From positions 496,001 to 560,000 of the forward strand of contig NZ_JABEME010000001.1 of the NCBI RefSeq assembly GCF_013004645.1: 64,000 nt of DNA, in the 5' to 3' direction. A program made the position numbers and the translations under genes. The DNA comes from Stenotrophomonas africana (GTDB lineage Bacteria > Pseudomonadota > Gammaproteobacteria > Xanthomonadales > Xanthomonadaceae). The notes beneath the pieces are model-generated. The model saw only the letters and a list, made by a program, of their open reading frames with translations. It searched no databases and had not been told where the DNA came from. This document shows positions 35,041 to 43,338 of the stretch, piece after piece; the stretch's first letter is position 1, and each line of letters opens with the position of its first letter.

Positions 35041-36093
35041 TCATTCGCCATAGCTGGCGTTGTTCTTGCCTTGGCGCTTGGCGTGGTAGAGCGCGCGGTC
35101 GGCCAGTGCCAGCCAGTCCTCGACGCTGCCGCCACGCGGCGTCGCTGCGATCCCGATGCTGACACTGAATTCGATGCCCGGCGTTGCCTGCCGTGCGGCT
35201 TCCAGAAGTTGCAGGCGAACCCGCTCTGCCACATGCATCGCATCGCCGGGCGCACAGTCGTGCAGCAGCACGACGAACTCATCACCTCCCAGCCGCGCGG
35301 GGGTATCGCCGGGCCGGGCGAAGGCGCGCAAGGTGGACGCGATATGGCGCAGCACTTCGTCCCCTGCACGGTGACCATACGAGTCATTGATGCGCTTGAA
35401 GTCATCCACATCAAGCATCAGCAGACAGGCGAAACCACCCTGCCCCTGCGCCTTGTCCAGCGCCTGCTGCGCGCGGACGATCAGGAAGCCGCGGTTGGCC
35501 AGCTCCACCAGCGGGTCCATCCGGCTCAGCCGCTTCAACTGGCGGTTCTGCGATTTCACCCGTCGCGCCAGCTGCCAGCTGAGGATGCTGAGGCCGATGC
35601 CGTAGACGAACAGGAACGGCACACTGAGCACGATCGTGCGCTGCGATGACACCGGCTGGTAGGGAAACCCAAGCACCCACCAGGTGAGCGCGAACCCCAC
35701 TACCAGGGCCAGTGTGGCCCGTACCGCCAGCTTCACCCCGCCGGCGGCGATCTTGTCGGCGACCAGCAGCGCGGCGAACAACGCACTGGGTACGACGCTG
35801 AGCCCCATGAAGGCGATCCAGCCACCGCCAAAGTAGGAATCAATCACCATGCAGCGGAACTGGACCACGGCAGGCTGCCTTGAGCGCCGGGTCAGTACCA
35901 GCGCGAGCGCCGGCCAGGCCAGCGCATTGAGCAGCAGCAGGACCCACGCCAGCGCGCCGTCGTGGCGTTCGAGCATGATCGAGGCAATGGGGACCGCCCC
36001 CAACCCGTTGCCCACGAAACGCATCCAGCCGATGCGCCGTGCCGCGCCGATGCCTTCGACCGAGACCTCGGTCGAGTCCGTCAAGAACGGCAT
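35041..36093 (-). CDS. MASE2-domain diguanylate cyclase
   Basis: A 350-residue diguanylate cyclase with an N-terminal MASE2 membrane sensor (about 15-175, five or six segments, starting RRIGWMRFVGNGLGAVPIAS). A C-terminal GGDEF domain has RLGGDEFVVLL, and an intact I-site RPGD stands five residues before the loop. The layout equals AdrA/DgcC, a biofilm-linked cyclase of E. coli. The usual DxLTGLxNR block reads DPLVELANR, a mild deviation. Start at 36093 has AGGGGG eight bases upstream. Confidence 0.88.
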   Translation of the reverse strand: MPFLTDSTEVSVEGIGAARRIGWMRFVGNGLGAVPIASIMLERHDGALAWVLLLLNALAWPALALVLTRRSRQPAVVQFRCMVIDSYFGGGWIAFMGLSVVPSALFAALLVADKIAAGGVKLAVRATLALVVGFALTWWVLGFPYQPVSSQRTIVLSVPFLFVYGIGLSILSWQLARRVKSQNRQLKRLSRMDPLVELANRGFLIVRAQQALDKAQGQGGFACLLMLDVDDFKRINDSYGHRAGDEVLRHIASTLRAFARPGDTPARLGGDEFVVLLHDCAPGDAMHVAERVRLQLLEAARQATPGIEFSVSIGIAATPRGGSVEDWLALADRALYHAKRQGKNNASYGE

Positions 36094-36238
36094 TGCCGAC
36101 CCCCTTGAGCGATCGCAGCTGCCACCAAGGCCCTTGCCGGGCTGCCTGCCGTGAGTCTGACAGCTCTGCGTCAATTCGGGATCAAGGTTGCAGAAGCCGT
36201 CTGGCGACAATCATGAGGCAGCGAGCGCTGCCCTGCCT

Positions 36239-37246
36239 TCACCCGGCCCTGGGTGCAGCCGTCGAGCCCCGCAGCATCAGGCTGAACTCCAACGTCTGCT
36301 GCAGCGGCACATCCACGTGCTCGATGATGGCGAGCAGCAGGTTGACCGCGCGCTCGCCAATCTCCCGCATCGGCTGCCTGATCGTCGTCAGCGGCGGCGT
36401 GAGGTAGCGCGAGGAGGCCAGGTCGTCAAAGCCGACGATGGACAGGTCCTCCGGCACGCGGATGCCCCGCTCCCGGCAGGCCGCCAGGGTACCCAGCGCC
36501 ATCTGGTCGCTGAAACAGAAGACCGCGGTCGGTACCGGCGCGGCGGCCAACATCGACATCGCGGCTGCATGGCCCGACTCCACGGAAAAGTCACCCGGCA
36601 CGATGTTCAGCTGGCGCAGGCGTCCACGCGCCTTGCCGGCTGCCCGGACCCCTTCCAGCCGTTGCTGGTGCAGCGGATTGTCGGGAGGTCCGCCCACCAC
36701 TGCGATGCGTTCGTGCCCCAGCCCATACAGGTGTTCCATCACCGCGCGCGCAGCGGCCGCATTGTCGATGTGGACGCTGGGGATGCCCAGCGCGGGATCG
36801 AACTCGCAGCCGTTGACCACCGGCGCGGCGGCACCCCGCTGTTCGACGATGTCACGCGCCGTAGGTGGCAGGCGATGCCCGAGCACGATCATGCCGTCGG
36901 CCTCATTGCGCCGGAGCATCTGTGCATAGCGCTCCTCGCGATCCGGTTGATGCTGGGTATCCCCCAGCAGGACCGCGTAACCGACCGCCTGCGCCGCGTC
37001 CTCCGCACCCTGCAGGATCTGCGCGAAGAACGGATTGGCGATGTCCGGGACGGTGACCAGGATCTTGCCGCTGCGCTGGGTCTTGAGCGTGCGGGCCACC
37101 GTGTTGGGCACATAGCCCAGCGCGGCGGCGGCCTGCTCGATGCGCGCACGGGTGGCCGGCAGGACTTTGTCCGGCCGCGAAAGCGCCCGCGACACCGTGC
37201 CTGCGGAGACGCCGACGTACTTTGCGATGTCGTAGATGGTGGCCAT
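36239..37246 (-). CDS. LacI-family regulator of the sugar cluster
   Basis: A 335-residue LacI/GalR repressor. The helix-turn-helix and hinge are MATIYDIAKYVGVSAGTVSR (residues 1-20) and LGYVPNTVARTLKTQRSG; the periplasmic-binding-like effector domain fills about 60-330 (VPDIANPFFAQILQG, IVGFDDLASSRYLTPPLTTI). AGGAGG stands nine bases before ATG 37246. It is divergent from the first sugar operon, and the palindromes at 37311 and 46005 are its obvious targets. The inducer is probably a glycoside or a keto-sugar product. Confidence 0.9.
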   Translation of the reverse strand: MATIYDIAKYVGVSAGTVSRALSRPDKVLPATRARIEQAAAALGYVPNTVARTLKTQRSGKILVTVPDIANPFFAQILQGAEDAAQAVGYAVLLGDTQHQPDREERYAQMLRRNEADGMIVLGHRLPPTARDIVEQRGAAAPVVNGCEFDPALGIPSVHIDNAAAARAVMEHLYGLGHERIAVVGGPPDNPLHQQRLEGVRAAGKARGRLRQLNIVPGDFSVESGHAAAMSMLAAAPVPTAVFCFSDQMALGTLAACRERGIRVPEDLSIVGFDDLASSRYLTPPLTTIRQPMREIGERAVNLLLAIIEHVDVPLQQTLEFSLMLRGSTAAPRAG

Positions 37247-37310
37247 GGCGTTAGTCCTCCTGCCCGCTGTGCACTGCACAACAGGTCCTGCGTGAGCCCC
37301 TGCTAGGATA

Positions 37311-37326
37311 ATGCAATCGATTGCAT
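37311..37326. promoter_or_regulatory. LacI operator 1
   Basis: ATGCAATCGATTGCAT is a perfect 16-bp palindrome with the central CG of LacI/GalR-family sites. It lies between the divergent LacI gene and the first sugar operon, 15 bases before the TTG start at 37342, so binding would block that promoter and perhaps lacI itself. Confidence 0.85.
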
Positions 37327-37341
37327 CGAGGGCGAATCACG

Positions 37342-38394
37342 TTGAAGACGCTCAAGGGTCCAGCGCTGTTCCTGGCGCAGTTCATCGGCGACGCAGCTCC
37401 TTTTGATCGGCTGGACACGCTGGCCGGGTGGGCCGCGGGTCTGGGCTATTCTGGCGTACAAGTGCCGACCAGCGCGCCTCATCTGCTCGATCTGGCAGAG
37501 GCCGCGCGCAGCCAGGCGTACTGCGACGACATTGCCGGCATGCTGGCCGGTCATGGCGTGCAGATCACCGAGCTGTCCACCCATCTGCAGGGGCAGCTGG
37601 TCGCGGTGCATCCGGCCTACGACAGCCTGTTCGACGGATTCGCACCCGCGGACAAACGCGGCGATCCCGCCGCCCGCCAGGCCTGGGCCGTGGAGCAGCT
37701 TCTATTGGCCGCCAAAGCCAGCCAGCGGCTGGGACTGACCGCACACGCCACGTTCTCCGGCGCACTGGCCTGGCCGTACTTCTACCCTTGGCCGCAGCGC
37801 CCACCGGGACTGGTGGAGCAAGCCTTCACCGAACTCGGTCGCCGCTGGCGCCCCATCCTCGATGCGTTCGATGCCTGCGGCGTGGACCTGTGCTTCGAGA
37901 TCCACCCCGGGGAGGACCTGCACGACGGCGCGACCTTCGAACGCTTCCTCGATGTGGTCGATCACCACCCACGCGCGAAGATCCTGTACGACCCCAGCCA
38001 TCTGCTGCTGCAGCAGATGGACTACCTGGGTTTCATCGACCGCTACCACGCGCGCATCGGTGCGTTCCATGTCAAGGATGCGGAGTACCACGCCAGTGCC
38101 AGCGGCGGCGTGTACGGCGGCTACCAGAACTGGATCGATCGCCCGGGGCGGTTCCGTTCACCCGGTGACGGCCAGATCGACTTCAAGGCAATCTTCTCCA
38201 AGTTCGCCCAGTACGACTTCCCCGGATGGGCGGTACTGGAATGGGAGTGCTGCCTGAAGCACCCGGAAGACGGCGCACGCGAGGGTGCCGCCTTCATCCG
38301 CGACCACATCATCCGCGTAACCGAACGCGCCTTCGACGACTTCGCCGACAGCGGAACGGACGCCGCATCACTGCACCGCATGCTGGGAATCTGA
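37342..38394 (+). CDS. Cytoplasmic sugar isomerase/epimerase, TIM barrel
   Basis: A 350-residue xylose-isomerase-like TIM-barrel protein without a signal peptide. The four metal ligands of the fold are visible in LCFEIHPGEDLHDG, ILYDPSHLLLQ, GAFHVKDAEY and AVLEWECC. TTG at 37342 is the best start (MKTLKGPALFLAQF, with GAGGG nine bases upstream); the frame itself opens at a TTG inside the operator. It probably acts on a keto-sugar taken up by the permease encoded next. Exact substrate unknown. Confidence 0.8.
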   Translation: MKTLKGPALFLAQFIGDAAPFDRLDTLAGWAAGLGYSGVQVPTSAPHLLDLAEAARSQAYCDDIAGMLAGHGVQITELSTHLQGQLVAVHPAYDSLFDGFAPADKRGDPAARQAWAVEQLLLAAKASQRLGLTAHATFSGALAWPYFYPWPQRPPGLVEQAFTELGRRWRPILDAFDACGVDLCFEIHPGEDLHDGATFERFLDVVDHHPRAKILYDPSHLLLQQMDYLGFIDRYHARIGAFHVKDAEYHASASGGVYGGYQNWIDRPGRFRSPGDGQIDFKAIFSKFAQYDFPGWAVLEWECCLKHPEDGAREGAAFIRDHIIRVTERAFDDFADSGTDAASLHRMLGI

Positions 38395-38421
38395 GCCATT
38401 ACCGCCCCGGGAGGGCAAGCC

Positions 38422-39639
38422 ATGTCGCACGCCATGTCGCGCTTGGGCGCGATGATGTTTCTGCAGTTCTTCATCTGGGGAGCGTGGTTCGTAACCCTCG
38501 GGACGTACCTGGTGCAGGGCCCGCTGCAGGCCAGCGCCAGCCAGGTGGCCACGGCCTTCCTCAGCCAATCCATCGGCGCCATCGTGGCGCCGTTCCTGGT
38601 CGGGCTGATCGCGGATCGCTACTTTGCGGCGCAGCGCATCCTTGCGGTACTGCATCTGGCCGGTGCGGTGCTCATGTGGCTGGCGTCCACGGCCACCAGC
38701 TTCAGCATGTTCTCTGCCTGCGTGATGGGCTACATGTTGCTGTTCATGCCGACGCTGGCACTGGCCAACAGCGTGGCGATGCGGCACATGCAGTCGCCCG
38801 AGAAACAGTTCCCGCTGGTGAGGGTGGCGGGCAGCATCGGCTGGATCATCGCCGGCGTGCTGATCGGCTGGCTGGGCTGGGAACAGGCGCACCGGCTTGA
38901 ACTGACGTTCCGGATGGCGGCGCTCGCGTCTCTGGTGCTGGGCCTGTATGCGTTCACTCTGCCGCACACGCCGCCGCTGGCGCAGCAGCGCGACGCCGGA
39001 CTGGGACAGATCCTGGGGCTGGATTCGTTGCGTCTGCTGAAGTCGCGCGCCTATCTGGTGTTTTTCCTGGCTTCCATCGCCATCTGCATCCCGCTGTCGT
39101 TCTACTACAACTTCACCAATCCGTATCTCAACGACCTGGGCGTGCGGGGTGCAGCAGGCCTGCAGTCGTTGGGCCAGGTCTCCGAAGTGCTGCTGATGCT
39201 GGCCATGCCGTTCCTGTTCGTGCGGCTGGGGGTGAAGACCATGCTGGCGGTCGGCATGGCCGCCTGGGTGGTGCGCTACGCCTTGTTCGCCTTCGGCGAT
39301 GCGGGCAGCGGTTTCTCCCTGCTGGTGATCGGCATCGTGCTGCACGGCATCTGCTACGACTTCTTCTTCGTCACCGGCCAGATCTACACCGATGCCCATG
39401 CCGGCCCTGCCGCGCGCAGCAGCGCACAGGGGTTCATCACCCTGGCCACCTATGGCGTGGGCATGTTGATCGGCACCTTCCTGTCCGGCGCGGTGGTGGA
39501 GCACTTCACCACCGAAGCCGGACCCGACTGGCAGCAGATCTGGCTGTTCCCGGCCGGCGTTGCGCTGGTGGTGCTGGTCGCCTTCCTGCTGCTGTTCCGC
39601 GATCGGCCGGCGGCTGCGGCCGCGCCCTCCACACCCTGA
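38422..39639 (+). CDS. MFS permease, nucleoside:H+ symporter family
   Basis: A 405-residue carrier with 12 membrane segments, of the NupG/XapB-like family. MSRLGAMMFLQFFIWGAWFVTLGTYL at the N-terminus (in parts) and FNIF-like YYNFTNPYLNDLG mid-protein are family traits. In clusters with Gfo/Idh and TIM-barrel enzymes such permeases move sugars or glycosides, not nucleosides (inference). Located 27 bases after the isomerase gene. Confidence 0.83.
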   Translation: MSHAMSRLGAMMFLQFFIWGAWFVTLGTYLVQGPLQASASQVATAFLSQSIGAIVAPFLVGLIADRYFAAQRILAVLHLAGAVLMWLASTATSFSMFSACVMGYMLLFMPTLALANSVAMRHMQSPEKQFPLVRVAGSIGWIIAGVLIGWLGWEQAHRLELTFRMAALASLVLGLYAFTLPHTPPLAQQRDAGLGQILGLDSLRLLKSRAYLVFFLASIAICIPLSFYYNFTNPYLNDLGVRGAAGLQSLGQVSEVLLMLAMPFLFVRLGVKTMLAVGMAAWVVRYALFAFGDAGSGFSLLVIGIVLHGICYDFFFVTGQIYTDAHAGPAARSSAQGFITLATYGVGMLIGTFLSGAVVEHFTTEAGPDWQQIWLFPAGVALVVLVAFLLLFRDRPAAAAAPSTP

Positions 39640-39651
39640 GGATCCCCGTCG

Positions 39652-40776
39652 ATGCCCAAGCTTGGAATCGCCATCGTTGGCGCCGGCATGATCGGTGCAG
39701 TGCATCGTCGTGCGGCACTGCTGGCAGGTGCCGAGGTACGCGGCGTGGCCGCCTCGTCACCGCAGCGCGCGCATGTAGCAGCACACTCCTGGAATGTCCC
39801 CCGTGCCTACCGGGATATCGAGGACGTGATCGCCGATCCCCAGGTGCAGGTCGTGCATGTGTGCACGCCCAACCATCTGCACCGCGCCATGGCACAGGCC
39901 GCGCTGGAAGCCGGCAAGCACGTGATCTGCGAGAAACCGCTGGCGACGACGCTGGACGATGCGCAGGCGCTGGCGGCGTTGGCCGCCTCGACTGGATTGG
40001 TTGCCACGGTCCCCTTCGTCTACCGCTACCACCCGGTGGTCCGCGAGGCGCGCGCCCGTATCGCCCACGGTGAACTGGGGCCGTTGCACCTCATCCACGG
40101 CAGTTACCTGCAGGACTGGCTTCTTGACCCCGCCAGCAACAACTGGCGTGTTGACCCGGCGCTGGGCGGCACGTCGCGCGTGTTCGCCGACATCGGTTCG
40201 CACTGGTGCGACCTGGTGGAATGGATCAGTGGCGAGCGCTTCGCCGAAGTGAACGCGGCATTCGCCACGGTGATCGCCGAGCGCGGCGCCGTCAGCGGGC
40301 AGAGTTTCAGCACGCCAATGGAAGCCAGCGCGATGCAGGCCGTCATGAGCGAGGACGTTGCCGCGGCGATGTTCAGGACCGGCGCCGGTACGCTGGCGTC
40401 ATTGACGGTCAGCCAGGTCTCGGCCGGGCGCCACAACCGCCTCTGGTTCGAGATCGATGGCGCCAAGGCCAGCGTGGCCTTCAACCAGGAGGACGCCGAA
40501 CGACTCTGGATCGGCCTGCCCGACCAGCGCGAGGAAATCTTCGTACGCGGGCCAGGCGCCGGCAGTGCCGAACAGCGCCGGCTGTCCGCGCTGCCGGCCG
40601 GGCATGCACAGGGCTACGCCCAGTGCTTCGAAGCGTTTGTCGCCGACACCTATCGCGCCATCGAAGGCGATCAGCCGCAGGGCCTGCCCACCTTCGAAGA
40701 CGGCCTGCGCTCGGCGCAGATCGTTGATCGTGTCATTGCATCGGCCAGGTCACGCGCCTGGACCACCATCGGTTGA
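39652..40776 (+). CDS. Gfo/Idh/MocA-family oxidoreductase
   Basis: A 374-residue NAD(P)-dependent sugar dehydrogenase or reductase. The Rossmann motif IAIVGAGMIGAVHRRAAL is at residues 6-23, followed by VCTPNHLHRAMA and the catalytic EKPLATTLDDA (Lys in EKP). The C-terminal domain carries FADIGSHWCDLVEWISG, with the conserved GSHxxD pair. It may reduce or oxidise 3-keto sugars inside the cell. GAGG precedes ATG 39652. Confidence 0.9.
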   Translation: MPKLGIAIVGAGMIGAVHRRAALLAGAEVRGVAASSPQRAHVAAHSWNVPRAYRDIEDVIADPQVQVVHVCTPNHLHRAMAQAALEAGKHVICEKPLATTLDDAQALAALAASTGLVATVPFVYRYHPVVREARARIAHGELGPLHLIHGSYLQDWLLDPASNNWRVDPALGGTSRVFADIGSHWCDLVEWISGERFAEVNAAFATVIAERGAVSGQSFSTPMEASAMQAVMSEDVAAAMFRTGAGTLASLTVSQVSAGRHNRLWFEIDGAKASVAFNQEDAERLWIGLPDQREEIFVRGPGAGSAEQRRLSALPAGHAQGYAQCFEAFVADTYRAIEGDQPQGLPTFEDGLRSAQIVDRVIASARSRAWTTIG

Positions 40777-40795
40777 ATGCCGGGAGGATCTGTTG

Positions 40796-41659
40796 ATGAA
40801 AGCCCTTTTCCGTAGAAGTACAAGCCTCATCCTGCTGCTCGCTGCCCTGCCCGCCTTCGCAGGCGAAGCCGCCAGCACGCAGAAGCCGATCGCGGTGCAG
40901 ATGTATACCCTGCGCGATGCAGGCTCGCTTGAGCAGCAATTGAAGATCGTCCACGACGCGGGCGTCCATGCGGTGGAAACGGTCGGTACGCAGAACACCA
41001 GCGCCACCGAACTCAAGCAGCTGCTGGACCGGTACTCGATCAAGGCGATTTCATCGCATGTGCCGCTGGCCGAGCTGCGCGGCAATCTGGATGGGGTGGT
41101 GGCCTTCAACCGCTCGATCGGCAACACCACGCTGGTGGTGCCTTACCTGGATGCGAAGGACCGGCCGACCGATGCGGCGGGCTGGACGGCACTGGGCCAG
41201 GAGTTGGGCCGCCTCGCCAAGCAGGTGCGCGGCAAGAACATGCGCCTGACCTATCACAACCACGACTTCGAACTGGTCGACTTCGATGGCAGGACCGGAC
41301 TGGAGCTGCTGTTCGCCGCCGCCGGTCCAGACCTGCAGACCGAGCTGGACCTGGCCTGGGTCGCGCGCGCGGGCCTGGACCCTGCAGTGATGCTGGCAAA
41401 GCTCCGCGGCCACGTATTCGCGGTGCACGCCAAGGACAATGCGCCCAAGGGCCAGGCCCAGGACGAAGGCGGATTCGCTGCGGTGGGCCAGGGCGTGCTG
41501 GACTGGAATGCGATCCTGCCTGCTGCAGCAGCCGCAGGCGTCCACTGGTACATCATCGAGCACGACCAGCCACGCGATCCGGCCAAGGTCATCCAGACCG
41601 GTGCGGACTACCTGCGTGAACATCTGACCACCCGCGTGCACGCCCGTGCGCGCCGCTGA
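40796..41659 (+). CDS. Periplasmic sugar isomerase/epimerase, TIM barrel
   Basis: A 287-residue TIM-barrel protein with a Sec signal peptide (SLILLLAALPAFAGEA, cut after AFA). Metal ligands lie in MRLTYHNHDFEL, LQTELDLAWV, VFAVHAKDNA and YIIEHDQPRD. It is a periplasmic member of the same family as the products at 37342 and 45051. GGAGG stands before ATG 40796. It may epimerise or eliminate the 3-keto-glycoside formed outside the membrane. Confidence 0.82.
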   Translation: MKALFRRSTSLILLLAALPAFAGEAASTQKPIAVQMYTLRDAGSLEQQLKIVHDAGVHAVETVGTQNTSATELKQLLDRYSIKAISSHVPLAELRGNLDGVVAFNRSIGNTTLVVPYLDAKDRPTDAAGWTALGQELGRLAKQVRGKNMRLTYHNHDFELVDFDGRTGLELLFAAAGPDLQTELDLAWVARAGLDPAVMLAKLRGHVFAVHAKDNAPKGQAQDEGGFAAVGQGVLDWNAILPAAAAAGVHWYIIEHDQPRDPAKVIQTGADYLREHLTTRVHARARR

Positions 41660-41677
41660 CGCATCAAGGAGCCCCAC

Positions 41678-41974
41678 ATGAGAATGATCCTGGCAATGGC
41701 TGTCGGCCTGGGCGGCATGAGCGTTGCGACGGCAGCCTGGTGCAAGGACGACCCGGCTGCGGGCGCAAAGCTCTACACCGCGAACTGCGTGGCCTGCCAC
41801 GGCGCCGATCGTGCGGGCATGCCGGGCGCGTTCCCGGCGCTCACCGACATCGGCAAGCGCATGGCACCGGCGCAGATCAAGGAAAAGATCAGCAAGGGCG
41901 GTGGACTGATGCCGCCCTTCTCCCAGCTGTCGCAACAGGAAATCGATGACATCGCCAGCTACCTGGCGAAGTAA
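41678..41974 (+). CDS. Periplasmic cytochrome c
   Basis: A 98-residue class I cytochrome c with signal peptide (residues 1-20). Heme attaches at CVACH (Cys37, Cys40, His41), and Met78 in GGGLMPPF is the likely sixth ligand. By context it accepts electrons from the GMC dehydrogenase encoded on the facing operon. Confidence 0.9.
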   Translation: MRMILAMAVGLGGMSVATAAWCKDDPAAGAKLYTANCVACHGADRAGMPGAFPALTDIGKRMAPAQIKEKISKGGGLMPPFSQLSQQEIDDIASYLAK

Positions 41975-41975
41975 G

Positions 41976-41997
41976 CGGCCGGCGACCACGCCGGCCG
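41976..41997. terminator. Bidirectional hairpin between convergent sugar operons
   Basis: CGGCCGGCG (41976-41984) pairs perfectly with CGCCGGCCG (41989-41997) around ACCA. It fills the 30-base gap between the cytochrome and hydrolase genes. No T run on either side. Confidence 0.6.
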
Positions 41998-42004
41998 TGT
42001 GCGG

Positions 42005-42763
42005 CTACAGTTCGCGCACCCATATATTGCGGTAGCTGACCTTGGAGTCATGCTCCTGCAGATACAGCGGCGCGCACGCATGAGGCGCGTACGACGGCGC
42101 ACCGATGTACTCCGTCTTCCCCGCCAGCACGGTGTCATCCTGCACCAGCACGCCGTTGTGCAGCACCGTGATGCGCGCGGGCGACGCCAGGCCGCCGCCC
42201 TGCGAGAAGCGCGGCGCCTTCCAGATGATGTCGTAGACCTGCCACTGGCCCGGTGCGCGCGAGGCGTTCACCCGTGGCATGGCCTGCTTGTAGATCGAAC
42301 CCGCCTGGCCGTTGGCATACGTTGGGTTGTTGTAACTGTCGAGCACCTGCAGCTCATACAGTTCCTGCAGGAAGATGCCACTGTTGCCCCGGTTCTGGCC
42401 GTCGAAGCCCTTTGTATCGGTGGGCGTGCGCCATTCGACATGCAATTGGACATCGCAGAAGCGCTGCCGGGTGCGGATGCCCTTGCTGCCCGGAACGACG
42501 GTCATGGCGCCATCGGCAACCGTCCAGGGCACACGTCCGCCGTGCTCTGCCTCCCACGCGGAGACATCCTTGCCATCGAACAGCACAATGGCGTCGGAGG
42601 GGGCTTTGCCTGGTGGCGTGGCGACGACTTCGGGCACGGGAGTCCACACTTCGGTCTTCTTCGGATCGCGCGCGGCGTCGGCACCGTTCTGCGCGAATAC
42701 AGATGTGGCGGCCAGCAGGCCGGTGACAATCAACAGAGATCGGGTCATCGGGCTGGTGTCCAT
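42005..42763 (-). CDS. 3-keto-glycoside hydrolase (DUF1080)
   Basis: A 252-residue periplasmic lectin-like beta-sandwich of the 3-keto-disaccharide hydrolase family (DUF1080). The signal peptide is SLLIVTGLLAATSVFAQ. Family blocks are AIVLFDGKDVSAWE, LHVEWRTP, GNSGIFLQELYELQVLDSYN and SYRNIWVREL. These enzymes break 3-keto-glycosides after C3 oxidation. ATG 42763 overlaps the upstream stop; ATG 42748 is also possible. Confidence 0.88.
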   Translation of the reverse strand: MDTSPMTRSLLIVTGLLAATSVFAQNGADAARDPKKTEVWTPVPEVVATPPGKAPSDAIVLFDGKDVSAWEAEHGGRVPWTVADGAMTVVPGSKGIRTRQRFCDVQLHVEWRTPTDTKGFDGQNRGNSGIFLQELYELQVLDSYNNPTYANGQAGSIYKQAMPRVNASRAPGQWQVYDIIWKAPRFSQGGGLASPARITVLHNGVLVQDDTVLAGKTEYIGAPSYAPHACAPLYLQEHDSKVSYRNIWVREL

Positions 42764-43338
42764 CAGCTGGTCCCCCACGCAGGCGTGCCGGGAACATAGG
42801 CAAGGTCGCCGTCGTAGCGACCCGGCACGGCGACGTACTGCAGCACCCCCGTCGCACCGACCTTGGAGGTGAAGAAGCCGAAGATGGCCAATTGCTTGAG
42901 CATCGTGAAGTAATGCGGCATCGCCTCGCCCTCTTCAGGCGTACCGGTCTCGGTCACGTCGGCATTTCGTGCCTTGGCTTCGGCGTCCAGCGTTCGCAGC
43001 AACCCGGTGCGGGCTTCCGGCGTGAGCGATACGAAGCGGCCGCCGGCGCGTTTGTCGATGTCGGCCAGGCCGGCGCGGAACGCCGCCTGCTGCCGGGCCG
43101 TGTAGCAGTCGCTGACGAACGTCGCCATGAACGCACCGGCACCCGCGTCCTTGGCCCCGGGTGTCCTTGTCCGCGGCAGGATGGTCTCGGCGATCTCGTC
43201 CAGCATGCCGACATCGGCGTCGGAGAAATGGATCTTCGTGGCGCCCGCCGGCGCCTGCCCCTGCACCAGCGCAGGCAGGCCAACCATGGCCGCACCGGTG
43301 GCGGCAACGATCATCTTCAACAGTTCGCGGCGATCCAT
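42763..43338 (-). CDS. Dehydrogenase small subunit (gluconate 2-dehydrogenase subunit 3 family)
   Basis: A 191-residue small subunit of a membrane-facing FAD dehydrogenase. The N-terminus MDRRELLKMIVAATGAAMVG is a twin-arginine signal. The mature part has DEIAETILPRTRTPGAKDAG and HYFTMLKQLAIFGFFTSKVG, typical of the family. The partner GMC subunit has no signal of its own, so the pair should fold in the cytoplasm and leave together through Tat. One-base overlap with the GMC stop. Confidence 0.9.
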   Translation of the reverse strand: MDRRELLKMIVAATGAAMVGLPALVQGQAPAGATKIHFSDADVGMLDEIAETILPRTRTPGAKDAGAGAFMATFVSDCYTARQQAAFRAGLADIDKRAGGRFVSLTPEARTGLLRTLDAEAKARNADVTETGTPEEGEAMPHYFTMLKQLAIFGFFTSKVGATGVLQYVAVPGRYDGDLAYVPGTPAWGTS